From the NCBI GenBank assembly GCA_014649155.1, contig BMSM01000001.1, positions 620,001 through 684,000 on the forward strand: a stretch of 64,000 bases of DNA. The letters are read 5' to 3'. Below, piece by piece: positions 42,238-51,261 of the stretch. Source of the stretch: Streptomyces griseoviridis. GTDB lineage: Bacteria > Actinomycetota > Actinomycetes > Streptomycetales > Streptomycetaceae. The position numbers and the translations under genes are program-made. The notes under the pieces are model-generated. The model had not been told where the DNA came from, ran no database searches, and worked only from the letters and a program-made list of their open reading frames with translations. How positions within the stretch are numbered: position 1 is the first letter of the stretch; every line of letters starts with the position of its first letter.

Positions 42238-44034
42238 CTACTTCGCGTAGATCGCCTCGATATCGGCCGAGTAGTCCCGCGCGACGATGTTCCGCTTCAG
42301 CTTCAGCGACGGGGTCAGATGCCCCGACTCCTCCGTGAACTGCCCCGGCAGCACCCGGAACCTGCGCACGGACTCCGCCTTGGACACCGCCGCGTTCCCG
42401 TCGTCCACCGCCGACTGGATCGCCGCCAGCAGATCCGGGTCCTCGCGGAGCGTCTCCGGGGTCGACCCGGCCGGCTTGCCGTGGTCGGCGCACCAGCGCG
42501 CCAGGAACTCCTCGTCCAGGGTCACCAGCGCCCCGACGAACGGCCGCCCGTCGCCGACCACCATGCACTCCGCGACCAGCGCGTGCGCGCGGATGCGGTC
42601 CTCGATCACCGCCGGCGCGACGTTCTTGCCGCCCGCCGTCACCAGGATCTCCTTCTTGCGGCCGGTGATCCGCAGATAGCCGTCCTCGTCGAGGGTGCCG
42701 ATGTCGCCGGTGTGGAACCAGCCGTCGGCCAGCGCCTCGGCGGTCGCCTCCGGGTTGTTCCAGTACTCTTTGAACAGGTGCTCCCCGTGCAGCAGCACCT
42801 CCCCGTCGTCCGCGATCCGCACCACCGAGCCCGGCAGCGGCTGCCCGACCGTGCCGATCTTCTGCCGGTCCCAGGGGTTGAAGGCGGTGGCCGCGCAGGA
42901 CTCGGTGAGGCCGTAGCCCTCCAGCACGGTGAAGCCGATGCCGCGGAAGAAGTGGCCGAGCCGCTCGCCCAGCGGGGCGCCGCCCGAGATGGCGTACTCG
43001 CCGCGTCCGCCGAGGACCGCGCGGAGCTTGCCGTAGACCAGCTTGTCGAAGACCTTGTGCTTGATCCGCAGACCCAGGGACGGGCCCGCCGGGGCGTCCA
43101 GCGCGCGGCTGTAGGCGATGGCGGTGTCGGCGGCCCGGTCGAAGATCCGGCCCTTGCCGTCGGCCTGCGCCTTGGCCCGCGCCGAGTTGTACACCTTCTC
43201 GAAGACGCGCGGCACGCCCAGGATCAGCGTCGGCCGGAACGACGCCAGTTCGTCGGTGAGGTTCTTGATGTCCGGCAGACAGCCCAGCTTGATCGGCGCG
43301 AGCATCGGCGCGACCTGCACCAGCCGCCCGAAGACGTGCGCGAGGGGGAGGAAGAGGAGGACGGAGCACTCGCCGGTCCGGAACAGCGGGCGCAGCCGCT
43401 CCACCACGTTGCCGCATTCGGCGAAGAAGGAGCGGTGGGTCAGGACGCAGCCCTTGGGACGCCCGGTGGTGCCGGAGGTGTAGACGATGGTCGCCGGATC
43501 GTCGGCCTTCGCCACCGAGCCGCGCTCCTCGACCGTCTCGTCCGTGACGCCCTGGCCCAGCCGGCCCAGTTCCTCCACGGCCCCCGCGTCGATCTGCCAG
43601 ACGTGCTTCAGGGCGGGCAGCGCCTCGCGCACCGACTCGACCACGGCGGCGTGCTGGGCGGACTCCACGACACACGCGGTGGCACCGGAGTCGCCGAGTA
43701 TCCACCGCACCTGCTCCGGCGAACTCGTCTCGTACACCGGCACGGTGACCGCGCCCGCGCTCCAGATCGCGAAGTCGAGCAGCGTCCACTCGTAGCGGGT
43801 CCGCGACATCAGCGCGACCCGGTCGCCCGGCTCGACGCCCGCGGCGATCAGGCCCTTGGCCGCGGCGTGCACCTCGGCGAGGAAGTCCCGCGCGCTCACG
43901 TCCCGCCAGCCGCCGCCCGTCCGGCGGGAGATGACGGCGACATCGGGATGCTGCGCGGCGTTCCGGCGGACGATGTCGGTCAGATTGCCGTCCGCGGGGA
44001 CCTCGTACAGAGCGGGAAGGCTGAACTCGCGCAA
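42238..44034 (-). CDS. fadD: Long-chain fatty acyl-CoA synthetase, FadD15 type
   Basis: 598 residues, full-length AMP-forming ligase. P-loop TIVYTSGTTGRPKGCVLTH (about 177), YGLTESCAATAFNPW, and TGDIGTLDEDGYLRITGRKK with the C-terminal catalytic Lys region. It activates long-chain fatty acids for lipid synthesis or breakdown. The start is TTG 44034: AGGAG lies 8 nt before it and no ATG or GTG fits. M. tuberculosis fadD15 lies next to pimB in the same way. It converges on pimB with an 80-nt gap. Confidence 0.94.
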   Translation of the reverse strand: MREFSLPALYEVPADGNLTDIVRRNAAQHPDVAVISRRTGGGWRDVSARDFLAEVHAAAKGLIAAGVEPGDRVALMSRTRYEWTLLDFAIWSAGAVTVPVYETSSPEQVRWILGDSGATACVVESAQHAAVVESVREALPALKHVWQIDAGAVEELGRLGQGVTDETVEERGSVAKADDPATIVYTSGTTGRPKGCVLTHRSFFAECGNVVERLRPLFRTGECSVLLFLPLAHVFGRLVQVAPMLAPIKLGCLPDIKNLTDELASFRPTLILGVPRVFEKVYNSARAKAQADGKGRIFDRAADTAIAYSRALDAPAGPSLGLRIKHKVFDKLVYGKLRAVLGGRGEYAISGGAPLGERLGHFFRGIGFTVLEGYGLTESCAATAFNPWDRQKIGTVGQPLPGSVVRIADDGEVLLHGEHLFKEYWNNPEATAEALADGWFHTGDIGTLDEDGYLRITGRKKEILVTAGGKNVAPAVIEDRIRAHALVAECMVVGDGRPFVGALVTLDEEFLARWCADHGKPAGSTPETLREDPDLLAAIQSAVDDGNAAVSKAESVRRFRVLPGQFTEESGHLTPSLKLKRNIVARDYSADIEAIYAK

Positions 44035-44328
44035 GACTGCTGCTCCTCATAGGGCGCCGGCGCCACGACGTTGTGTGATGCGACGGTGCGGCCCATGGCT
44101 GGGGCGGGTGCCCGGGAGTACCTGAGAGACGGGTACGGGATTCCTGAGCACCGACTGGACTGCCTGGACGTTACCCGCCGGTATGGCGTCTTCGACAGGG
44201 GGGCCCGGCGAGATGTTCGCTGCGTCACACAGCTGCTGTTCTCTGCGCGCACAGTAGTCGACACGCCGACCGACCAGCCAGTAACCGCAGGTCCGCCCGC
44301 CGCCTGTTCACCGGGACCGCGCTGCTCC

Positions 44329-44334
44329 TACCCT
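44329..44334 (+). promoter_or_regulatory. Candidate -10 box (TACCCT) for a leaderless mRNA
   Basis: TACCCT ends 8 nt before ATG 44343, with GTTCAC 17 nt upstream as a weak -35. It lies in the 308-nt divergent gap between fadD and the phosphoesterase gene, where I otherwise see only the fadD ribosome binding site and nothing recognisable. Confidence 0.4.
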
Positions 44335-44342
44335 TGATCGCC

Positions 44343-45167
44343 ATGACTTCCACACCCGCCTCGGACACCCCGGCCACCACCACGCGCGTGCACGTGGTCA
44401 GCGACGTGCACGGGAACGCCCGGGACCTCGCCCGGGCCGGCGAGGGCGCGGACGCGCTGATCTGCCTCGGGGACCTGATCCTCTTCCTCGACTACGCCGA
44501 CCACTCGCGCGGCATCTTCCCCGACCTGTTCGGCGAGGAGAACGCCGACCGGATCGTCGAGCTGCGCACCGCCCGCCGGTTCGCCGAGGCCAAGGAGTTC
44601 GGGGCCCGGCTGTGGGCCGGCGTCGACGGGGACCGCGCCGCGGTGCTGGAGAAGGCGGTGCGCAAGCAGTACGCCGAACTGTTCGCCGCGTTCCCGGCCC
44701 CCACGTACGCCACCTACGGAAATGTCGACATGCCGACACTCTGGCCGGAGTACGCCCGCCCCGGCACGACCGTGCTCGACGGCGAGCGCGTCGAGATCGG
44801 CGGCCGGGTCTTCGGCTTCGTCGGCGGCGGCCTGCAGACCCCCATGCGCACCCCCTTCGAGATCAGCGACGAGGAGTACGCCGCGAAGATCGAGGCGCTC
44901 GGCGAGGTCGACGTGCTCTGCACCCACATCCCGCCGGAGGTGCCCGAGCTGGTCTACGACACGGTGGCGCGGCGCTTCGAGCGCGGCAGCCGGGCGTTGC
45001 TCGACGCCATCCGGCGCACCAGGCCCCGGTACTCCCTCTTCGGCCACGTCCACCAGCCGCTGGTGCCGCGGATGCGGATCGGGGCGACCGAGTGCGTGAA
45101 CGTGGGGCACTTCGCCTCGACCGGGCGGCCGTGGGTGCTGGAGTGGCGGTCGACGGGCGAGGGGTGA
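44343..45167 (+). CDS. Calcineurin-like metallophosphoesterase
   Basis: 274 residues. The five metal-binding motifs are present in order: VVSDVHGNARDL, CLGDLILFLD, TYGNVDMP (GNxD variant of GNHE), LCTHIPPE, and LFGHVHQPLV. Cytoplasmic, no signal peptide. Substrate unknown; cyclic nucleotides, nucleotides or phospholipid head-groups are all possible in this superfamily. An in-frame TTG nine nt upstream is the alternative start. Possibly a leaderless transcript. It is divergent from fadD. Confidence 0.9.
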   Translation: MTSTPASDTPATTTRVHVVSDVHGNARDLARAGEGADALICLGDLILFLDYADHSRGIFPDLFGEENADRIVELRTARRFAEAKEFGARLWAGVDGDRAAVLEKAVRKQYAELFAAFPAPTYATYGNVDMPTLWPEYARPGTTVLDGERVEIGGRVFGFVGGGLQTPMRTPFEISDEEYAAKIEALGEVDVLCTHIPPEVPELVYDTVARRFERGSRALLDAIRRTRPRYSLFGHVHQPLVPRMRIGATECVNVGHFASTGRPWVLEWRSTGEG

Positions 45168-45371
45168 CGCCGGAGCGGCCGTCGCGGAGGGAGAGCAGGG
45201 GGAGGGCGGGGCGGCGGTCGCGCAGGCAGGGGTGACGGCGGGGCCGGCGCCGCGCGGTAGCCTTCACAGCGCACGCACGCGTGCGCGACGACTGCGACGA
45301 CTTCCCGGAGCCACCGCGCGTACGTGCCTGCGACGACTTCCAACCGGCCCGCACCTGGAGGAGCCACGGCG

Positions 45372-45812
45372 ATGGCGGAACACACCAGTTCGAGCATCAC
45401 GATCGAGGCCGCCCCGGCCGACGTCATGGGGGTGATCGCCGACTTCGCCCGCTACCCGGACTGGACCGGTGAGGTGAAGGAGGCGGAGGTGCTCGCCACC
45501 GACGCCCAGGGCCGCGCCGAGCAGGTCCGCCTGGTCATGGACGCCGGCGCGATCAAGGACGACCAGACCCTGGCGTACACCTGGGCCGGGGAGAACGAGG
45601 TCTCCTGGACGCTGGTGAAGTCCCAGATGCTGCGCTCCCTCGACGGCTCCTACCTGCTCAGGCCGGCCGGGACCGGCACCGAGGTCACCTACCGCCTCAC
45701 CGTCGACGTCAAGATCCCGATGCTCGGCATGATCAAGCGCAAGGCCGAGAAGGTCATCATCGACCGGGCGCTGGCGGGGCTGAAGAAGCGGGTGGAGACG
45801 GGCGCCGCGTAG
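45372..45812 (+). CDS. SRPBCC (polyketide cyclase/START-like) lipid-binding protein
   Basis: 146 residues. Opens SSSITIEAAPADVMGVIADF and contains RYPDWTGEVKEAEVL, the usual first strand and helices of the cyclase/dehydrase branch of SRPBCC, with a hydrophobic cavity for a lipid-like ligand. The C-terminal helix carries IDRALAGLKKRVET. GGAGGAG precedes ATG 45372. The following ArsA-like gene is 53 nt away; the same pair occurs near fadD15 and pimB in mycobacteria (Rv2185c and Rv2184c). A role in handling lipid intermediates is a guess from context. Confidence 0.9.
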   Translation: MAEHTSSSITIEAAPADVMGVIADFARYPDWTGEVKEAEVLATDAQGRAEQVRLVMDAGAIKDDQTLAYTWAGENEVSWTLVKSQMLRSLDGSYLLRPAGTGTEVTYRLTVDVKIPMLGMIKRKAEKVIIDRALAGLKKRVETGAA

Positions 45813-45851
45813 CCCCGCGGGCGAGCGCCGGGACACCGGCCGGGGCGGAGG

Positions 45852-45857
45852 TACCGT
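45852..45857 (+). promoter_or_regulatory. Candidate -10 box (TACCGT) for a leaderless mRNA
   Basis: TACCGT ends 8 nt before ATG 45866 and no Shine-Dalgarno is visible. Inferred. Confidence 0.35.
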
Positions 45858-45865
45858 TCAGCCCT

Positions 45866-47038
45866 ATGCGCACCCTCCTGATCATGGGCGCGGGCGGCAG
45901 CGGCCGGACGACCCTCGCCGCCGCCACCGCGCTCACCGCCGCCCGGTCCGGCACCCGCACCCTGCTGCTGGGCGCCGACCCCGAGGACACCCTCGGCGCC
46001 GCCCTCGGGGTGGCCACCGGCCCCGCGCCGGCCGCCGTCGAGCCCGGGCTCACCGCCTGGCGGCCCGACGCCGCCCGGGGCTTCCGGGACGGCCTCGCCG
46101 CCCTCCAGGACCGCGCCGCCTCCGCCCTCGGCCTGCTCGGCGCCGCCCGCCTCGACCCCGAGGAACTGACCCCGCTGCCCGGCGCCGGGGAACTGGCCCT
46201 GCTGCGCGGCCTGCGCGACGCCGCCCTCGCCGAGGAGCACGACCTCCTCGTCGTCGACCTCCCGCCCGCCCCGGCGGCCCTCGCCCTGCTCGCGCTGCCC
46301 GCGGAACTCCGCCGCTACCTGCGCCGCCTGCTGCCCCCCGAACGGCAGGCCGCCCGCGCCCTGCGCCCCGTCCTCGGCCGCCTCGCGGGCGTCCCCCTGC
46401 CCACCGAGGCGCTCTACGAGCACGCCGCCCGCTGGGACCTGGAACTCGCCGCCGCCGAAGCCGTCCTCACCGACCGGAACACCGTCGTCCGGCTGGTCGC
46501 CGAGCCCGGCCCGGCCGGTGCCGACGCCGTCCGCGCCACCGCCCTCGGCCTCGCCCTGCGCGGGCTGCCCGTGGAACGGCTCGCCGCCAACCGCGTACTG
46601 CCCGAGGACACCCCCGCCGACGGCTGGCTCGCCGGGCCCGTGGCCCAGCAGCGCAAGACCCTGGAGGAGTGGCAGGGCGTCCACGACGTCCACCCCGTGC
46701 CGCACCTCGGCCGGGACCCGCGCGGCACCGACGACCTCGCCGCCCTCGCCCTGCCCGGCGTCCGCCCGGACACCGCCCCCGTGGAGTGGCCCGTGCGCGA
46801 CCGGCTCGCCGAGGACGGCGTCCTGGTCTGGGAGATCCCGCTGCCCGGCGCCACCCGGGACGGGCTCGACCTGGTCCGGCGCGGCGACGAACTCGCGGTC
46901 GCGGCCGGCCCCTTCCGCCGCATCGTCCCGCTGCCGTCCGCGCTGCGCCGCTGCACGGTGGAGGGGGCCGCGCTGCGCGAGGGGCTGCTGAGCGTGCGGT
47001 TCGCGCCGGACCCGCGGTTGTGGCCGGGTGAGCGGTGA
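45866..47038 (+). CDS. ArsA/GET3-like protein with a degenerate P-loop
   Basis: 390 residues. The N-terminal LLIMGAGGSGRTTLAAATAL aligns with the ArsA/MinD deviant Walker A (GKGGVGKTT), but both lysines are replaced: the signature Lys by Ala and the P-loop Lys by Arg. A Walker B-like segment LLVVDLPPAPAAL follows (about 127), and the A-loop-like TLLLGADPEDTLG sits where ArsA has its DPA motif. The C-terminal part (about 300-385) is beta-rich with PVEWPVRDRL and GAALREGLLSVRF. ATP binding may be weak or lost. It follows the SRPBCC gene. Confidence 0.82.
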   Translation: MRTLLIMGAGGSGRTTLAAATALTAARSGTRTLLLGADPEDTLGAALGVATGPAPAAVEPGLTAWRPDAARGFRDGLAALQDRAASALGLLGAARLDPEELTPLPGAGELALLRGLRDAALAEEHDLLVVDLPPAPAALALLALPAELRRYLRRLLPPERQAARALRPVLGRLAGVPLPTEALYEHAARWDLELAAAEAVLTDRNTVVRLVAEPGPAGADAVRATALGLALRGLPVERLAANRVLPEDTPADGWLAGPVAQQRKTLEEWQGVHDVHPVPHLGRDPRGTDDLAALALPGVRPDTAPVEWPVRDRLAEDGVLVWEIPLPGATRDGLDLVRRGDELAVAAGPFRRIVPLPSALRRCTVEGAALREGLLSVRFAPDPRLWPGER

Positions 47039-47242
47039 CGGCGGAGACGGGGGAGGCCGCGGCTCCGCGAGCGGGGGCGCCGGCGAGGGGTGACGACGGC
47101 GCGGCTGTGGTTCCGTGCGCGCCGGGCGGGGGGTGAGGGCGGTCCCGCGAGCGCCGGCGGGCGACGGCGGTCCCGCGAGCGGTGAACCGGTGACGTCCGT
47201 TCGGGTAACGTCGTAGGGACGAACCGTAGTCAGGAGTCCGTC

Positions 47243-47779
47243 ATGAGCGAACAGCTCCCGCCGCCCGACGCAGACGGCGACGCGGCGGCCGAGAAGGAGC
47301 GGGCGGCCCGGCAGGAGCGGGTGGCCGACGCCGACGCCTGGGCGACGGCGGCCGCCGAGGACCTGGCCGCCGAGAAGGCCCGCCGCCGCGCCGCCCACGG
47401 TCCGCCCCCGGGCTCGGCCGCCGAGGAACTGCGCCGCCTGGTCGACACCGTCGCCGACAAGCTGTCCGGTCTCCCGGCGCCTCTGTTCGGACCGGTCGCC
47501 GGGACGGCCGCCCAGCAGGTGGTCAAGCAGGTCGTCCAGCAGGCCAAGGCCGCCGTCGAGCCGGTCATCGAGCGCAACCCCGATGTCTTCGACCACCTCG
47601 CGGCGGCCGGTGGCGAACTGCTCGCCGCGTACCGCTCGGCCGTGCAGAACCAGGAGCGGCGCTGGACCACCGGCGCGACCGCCCCCCGCGACGCCGCCGA
47701 CGCCGCCGGCGACACGGACCCGCCCGGTGACGACGGGGGCGAGGGCACGGGTCCGGGCCAGCGCATCGACCTGGACTGA
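47243..47779 (+). CDS. Hypothetical protein, DUF5304-like
   Basis: 178 residues, low in complexity at both ends (N-terminal Glu/Ala/Arg-rich helix, C-terminal acidic, Gly/Asp-rich tail DTDPPGDDGGEGTGPG). The conserved centre reads AAEELRRLVDTVADKLSG and VVKQVVQQAKAAVEPVIERN, amphipathic helices. No signal or membrane segment. I believe this is the actinobacterial DUF5304 group, found just upstream of glkA; no function is known. The 204-nt gap before it contains Arg/Gly-type repetitive GC-rich DNA and no recognisable gene. Confidence 0.8.
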   Translation: MSEQLPPPDADGDAAAEKERAARQERVADADAWATAAAEDLAAEKARRRAAHGPPPGSAAEELRRLVDTVADKLSGLPAPLFGPVAGTAAQQVVKQVVQQAKAAVEPVIERNPDVFDHLAAAGGELLAAYRSAVQNQERRWTTGATAPRDAADAAGDTDPPGDDGGEGTGPGQRIDLD

Positions 47780-47846
47780 CGGTCCCCGGCGACGGCGCCT
47801 CGGGTACGGTTGCCCCTAGCGGGGCTCGACCGAAACTGAGGGATTC

Positions 47847-48800
47847 ATGGGACTCACCATCGGCGTCGACATCGGCGGCACGAAGATCGCGGCCGGCGTG
47901 GTCGACGAGGAAGGCAACATCCTCTCGACGTTCAAGGTGCCGACCCCCACCACGCCCGAGGCCATCGTGGACGCCATCGCCTCGGCGGTGGAGGGAGCGC
48001 GCGCCGGGCACGAGATCGTCGGCGTGGGCATCGGCGCGGCCGGTTACGTCAACCGGCAGCGCTCCGAGGTCTACTTCGCGCCGAACATCGACTGGCGCAA
48101 CGAGCCGCTGAAGGAGAAGGTCGAGGCCCGCGTGGGCCTCCCGGTCGTCGTGGAGAACGACGCCAACGCGGCCGCCTGGGGCGAGTACAGGTTCGGGGCC
48201 GGCAAGGGCCACCGCAACGTCATCTGCATCACCCTGGGCACCGGCCTCGGCGGCGGCATCATCATCGGCAACAAGCTGCGCCGCGGTCACTTCGGCGTGG
48301 CCGCCGAGTTCGGCCACATCCGGATGGTGCCGGACGGCCTGCTGTGCGGCTGCGGCTCGCAGGGCTGCTGGGAGCAGTACGCCTCCGGCCGCGCCCTCGT
48401 GCGCTACGCCAAGCAGCGCGCCAACGCCACCCCGGAGCGCGCCGAGGTGCTGCTCGGCCTCGGCGACGGCACCGCCGACGGCATCGAGGGCAAGCACATC
48501 TCCATGGCCGCCCGGCAGGGCGACCCGGTCGCCGTCGACTCCTACCGCGAGCTGGCCCGCTGGGCCGGCGCGGGCCTGGCCGACCTGGCCTCGCTCTTCG
48601 ACCCGTCGGCGTTCATCGTCGGCGGCGGGCTGTCGGACGAGGGCGACCTGGTCCTCGACCCGATCCGCAAGTCGTACAAGCGCTGGCTGGTCGGCGCCCA
48701 CTGGCGGCCGGTCGCCGACGTGATCGCGGCCCAGCTCGGCAACAAGGCCGGCCTCGTCGGCGCGGCCGACCTGGCCCGGGAGCCCGACCCGATCATGTGA
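47847..48800 (+). CDS. glkA: ROK-family glucokinase
   Basis: 317 residues, the length of Streptomyces GlkA. Phosphorylates glucose at the start of glycolysis and is also required for carbon catabolite repression in Streptomyces. Motifs: ATP-binding VDIGGTKIAAGVV, VENDANAAAWGE, TLGTGLGGGI, and the ROK zinc motif CGCGSQGCWEQYASG (about 168-182), followed by FIVGGGLSDEGD. No helix-turn-helix, so an enzyme rather than a ROK repressor. GAGGGA precedes ATG 47847. DNA between it and the next gene carries a dispersed repeat. Confidence 0.97.
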   Translation: MGLTIGVDIGGTKIAAGVVDEEGNILSTFKVPTPTTPEAIVDAIASAVEGARAGHEIVGVGIGAAGYVNRQRSEVYFAPNIDWRNEPLKEKVEARVGLPVVVENDANAAAWGEYRFGAGKGHRNVICITLGTGLGGGIIIGNKLRRGHFGVAAEFGHIRMVPDGLLCGCGSQGCWEQYASGRALVRYAKQRANATPERAEVLLGLGDGTADGIEGKHISMAARQGDPVAVDSYRELARWAGAGLADLASLFDPSAFIVGGGLSDEGDLVLDPIRKSYKRWLVGAHWRPVADVIAAQLGNKAGLVGAADLAREPDPIM

Positions 48801-48833
48801 TCGAGGCGGGAGTGCGTGCCCTCAGGGGCGCGG

Positions 48834-48868
48834 GGAGCTGCGCGACAGGCCACGACCAACCCGGCAGT
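48834..48868. repeat. Dispersed Streptomyces intergenic repeat, copy 3
   Basis: AGGGGCGCGGGGAGCTGCGC followed by GACAGGCC, related to the copies at 15470 and 20242. It lies 34 nt after the glkA stop. Confidence 0.65.
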
Positions 48869-48908
48869 CGCCCACGATCCTCGCGCCCGTGTGCGGGGGG
48901 CGGGGGCG

Positions 48909-48914
48909 TACATT
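48909..48914 (+). promoter_or_regulatory. Candidate -10 box (TACATT) for a leaderless mRNA
   Basis: TACATT ends 7 nt before ATG 48922; no Shine-Dalgarno is present. Inferred. Confidence 0.4.
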
Positions 48915-48921
48915 GATCGAC

Positions 48922-49680
48922 ATGCCGTCGCTCGACAACCTCCCCGACTCCCGGACGGAACCCGACGGTTCCGCCGTCGTCCGCGTCCTGAGCTACAACA
49001 TCCGCTCGCTGCGCGACGACACCGACGCCCTCGCCCGCGTCATCACCGCCTGCGCCCCCGACCTGGTCCTGCTCCAGGAGGCTCCCCGCTTCTTCCGCTG
49101 GCGCAAGAAGCTGGCCCGCCTCGCGGCCGCCTCCGGCCAGGTGATCCTCTCCGGCGGCGGCACCGCCGCGGGCCCCGCGCTGCTGTGCTCCCTGCGGGCC
49201 ACCGTGGAGCGCACCGAGGACGTGCTGCTCCCGCTCACCCCCGGCCTGCACCGCCGCGGCCTCGCCACCGCCGTCGTCCGGTTCGGCAAGGCCCGCGTCG
49301 GCGTCCTGAGCTGCCACCTGTCGCTCCAGAAGGACGAGCGGTACGAGCAGGGCGGTCTGCTCCTCGACCGCCTCGCCGGCCTCGGTGCCCCGCACGTGAT
49401 CGCCGGCGGCGACCTCAACGAACGCCCCGACGGCCCCGCCTTCCGGCGGATCGCCAAGGACCTCCAGGACTGCTGGGCCACCGCGCCCTGGGGCGGTGAG
49501 CACACCTCGACCCCCGCCGACCCGCACCAGCGCATCGACGCGATCTTCGCGACGCCCGGTGTGGAGGTGCTCGGCTGCGGCGTGCCGCGCGGCCTGCCCG
49601 GCGTCACCGAGGGCGACCTGAGGGCGGCCACGGACCACCTCCCGGTCCTGGCCGCCCTCAGGATCCCCGCCGGCGCCTGA
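48922..49680 (+). CDS. Endonuclease/exonuclease/phosphatase (EEP) family protein
   Basis: 252 residues. The DNase I-like fold motifs appear in order: VLSYNIRSLRD, LVLLQEAP (metal-binding Glu), GVLSCHLSLQKDE, VIAGGDLNERPDG (Asp-x-Asn), RIDAIFATPG and the catalytic ATDHLPVLAAL. No signal peptide. Substrate could be DNA, RNA or a phosphoinositide-type phosphoester; the sequence does not decide. It converges on a membrane protein gene with only 2 nt between stops. Probably leaderless. Confidence 0.92.
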   Translation: MPSLDNLPDSRTEPDGSAVVRVLSYNIRSLRDDTDALARVITACAPDLVLLQEAPRFFRWRKKLARLAAASGQVILSGGGTAAGPALLCSLRATVERTEDVLLPLTPGLHRRGLATAVVRFGKARVGVLSCHLSLQKDERYEQGGLLLDRLAGLGAPHVIAGGDLNERPDGPAFRRIAKDLQDCWATAPWGGEHTSTPADPHQRIDAIFATPGVEVLGCGVPRGLPGVTEGDLRAATDHLPVLAALRIPAGA

Positions 49681-49682
49681 GG

Positions 49683-50312
49683 TCAGACGACCGCGCCCCG
49701 GCCGGGGTCGTCGTCCTCCTCGTCGTCCGTCCGCATCCGCGTCACCAGCGTGGCGAAACCGCCCAGGAAACCGCCGATGCACAGGGTCGTCAGCCACCAC
49801 GTCATGTCCCAGCCCAGCAGGACGGCGACCAGCAGCAGGAGCGGGCCGCCGAGCACCCCGAGCCAGGCGAACCGGGCGGTGGTGTCGCCCTGCGGCAGCG
49901 GCGGCGGCTCGGGCGGCACGAAATGCCCCTCGTCGTCCGCGCCGAGATCGTCCTCCGCGGGCTCGGCCAGGCCGTGGTCGCGCGGGCCGATCCCCGGGGC
50001 GAAGGCGACCGAGCTGCCCAGCGGCTTGGCCGGGGCCGGCTCCTCCGGGGGCTTCGCGGCCCCGCCGTCGTCGGTCCCGTTGGTCTCCGGCTCCAGCAGG
50101 GCCAGGTCCTCCACGGACTTGAACGGCTTGGCGCCGGGCGGGTCCGGCGGTTCCTCGCCGTACCCGGCGACGATCGCGGCCCACGCGGCGTCCTCGTCGA
50201 ACGGCACGTGCTGCTCCTGCGGGACACCGCTGCCGGTGCCCTCACGCTCACCGCGCTCACCGCGTTCACCGCGCTCCTCGCGGTCCTCGCGGTCGGAGTC
50301 GTGCTCAGCCAC
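49683..50312 (-). CDS. Hypothetical membrane protein with acidic N-terminal half
   Basis: 209 residues. Residues 1-145 are hydrophilic and disordered, beginning with a charged repeat (DREERGERGERGERE) and a conserved-looking segment FDEDAAWAAIVAGYGEEP. Two membrane helices at about 150-190 (LGVLGGPLLLLVAVLLGWDM and TTLCIGGFLGGFATLVTRM) end in an acidic tail. GTG 50312 overlaps the hydrolase stop by 8 nt, so translation is coupled. No family function is known. The 9-nt repeated DNA at about 50240-50290 encodes the GER repeats. Confidence 0.82.
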   Translation of the reverse strand: MAEHDSDREDREERGERGERGEREGTGSGVPQEQHVPFDEDAAWAAIVAGYGEEPPDPPGAKPFKSVEDLALLEPETNGTDDGGAAKPPEEPAPAKPLGSSVAFAPGIGPRDHGLAEPAEDDLGADDEGHFVPPEPPPLPQGDTTARFAWLGVLGGPLLLLVAVLLGWDMTWWLTTLCIGGFLGGFATLVTRMRTDDEEDDDPGRGAVV

Positions 50313-51108
50313 CTGCGGCCGTCCCTTCCTTGCCGAGACCGGGCTCCGGCTCCTTGACGAGACCGGGGGCGAGCCGGGCGACGAAGGAGACGCTCTCCGC
50401 GCAGATCCGGTCCGCGTCGTGGTCCAACGTCGCCACGTGGTAGCTCTGTTCCAGCAGGATCTCCGTGACGTCCGTGGACGACACCCGGCTGAGGACGCGG
50501 GCCGCGTCGGCGGGCGGCACCACATGGTCGCGCGGGCTGCGCATCAGCAACAACGGCTGGGTGACCTGCGGCAGTTCCCGGTCGACGACCCGGAAGAACC
50601 GGCGCAGGGAGTACGCCGCGTGCAGCGGCACCCGGTCGTACCCCAGTTCGGCACTGTTCGGCTTGGCGATGTCGCTGGCGATGCCCTTCGTGGCCCGTAC
50701 GACATGGCGGACCACCGGCAGCGCGTGCGGCGCCAGGCCGTGCATCCGGTTGGCCGGGTTCACCACCATGACCCCGCTCACCGCGTCCCCGTGCCGGGCG
50801 GCCAGCCGCAGCGCCAGCGCGCCGCCCATGGAGAGCCCCGCCACGAAGACCCGGGCGCACCGCTCCCGCAGCGCGCGCAGCTCGCGGTCGACCTCGGCGT
50901 ACCAGTCGGGCCAGCCGGTGAGCTGCATGTCCTCCCAGCGCGTGCCGTGCCCGGGCAGCAGCGGCAGCGCGACCGTCAGCCCGCGGTCGGCCAGGTGCCG
51001 GGCCCAGGGCCGCAGCGACTGCGGAGAACCGGTGAAGCCGTGGCAGAGGAGGACGCCGACGTCCCCGCCCTCGTGGCGGAACGGCTCGGCGCCGGGAAGG
51101 ACCGGCAC
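50305..51108 (-). CDS. Alpha/beta hydrolase (carboxylesterase / monoacylglycerol lipase-like)
   Basis: 267 residues. VLLCHGFTGSPQSLRPWAR forms the oxyanion region; the nucleophile Ser is in FVAGLSMGGALAL (about 95), the acid in MRSPRDHVVP (about 200) and the His in QSYHVATLDHD (about 232). PLLPGHGTRWEDM is typical of the Est30/MGL-type carboxylesterases. Cytoplasmic. Its neighbour across the divergent 153-nt gap is an acylglycerol-phosphate acyltransferase, so lipid ester turnover is a reasonable but unproven role. It is coupled to the downstream membrane protein gene. Confidence 0.92.
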   Translation of the reverse strand: MPVLPGAEPFRHEGGDVGVLLCHGFTGSPQSLRPWARHLADRGLTVALPLLPGHGTRWEDMQLTGWPDWYAEVDRELRALRERCARVFVAGLSMGGALALRLAARHGDAVSGVMVVNPANRMHGLAPHALPVVRHVVRATKGIASDIAKPNSAELGYDRVPLHAAYSLRRFFRVVDRELPQVTQPLLLMRSPRDHVVPPADAARVLSRVSSTDVTEILLEQSYHVATLDHDADRICAESVSFVARLAPGLVKEPEPGLGKEGTAAGG

Positions 51109-51261
51109 GTCTCGGACTCCTGTTCGTCAAGGGGCTGGCGCGGCTGACCCGTCGCGGGCGGCTACTTCACCGTACGCGACCGCACGGACACCGACCAGGG
51201 CCGTAGGCCCCTTTGACGGTGCTCCGGGTTATGGTCTGTCCGACACACAGGAGGCACTCGG

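Noticed and set aside
40931..44052. Open frames of over 1000 codons on both strands across pimB and fadD
   Set aside because: Both give arginine/glycine/proline-rich nonsense; PimB and FadD occupy the region with intact motifs.
46414..46956. Possible gene antisense to the ArsA-like gene
   Set aside because: Ser/Arg-rich composition typical of the antisense frame of GC-rich genes and no recognisable start signal.
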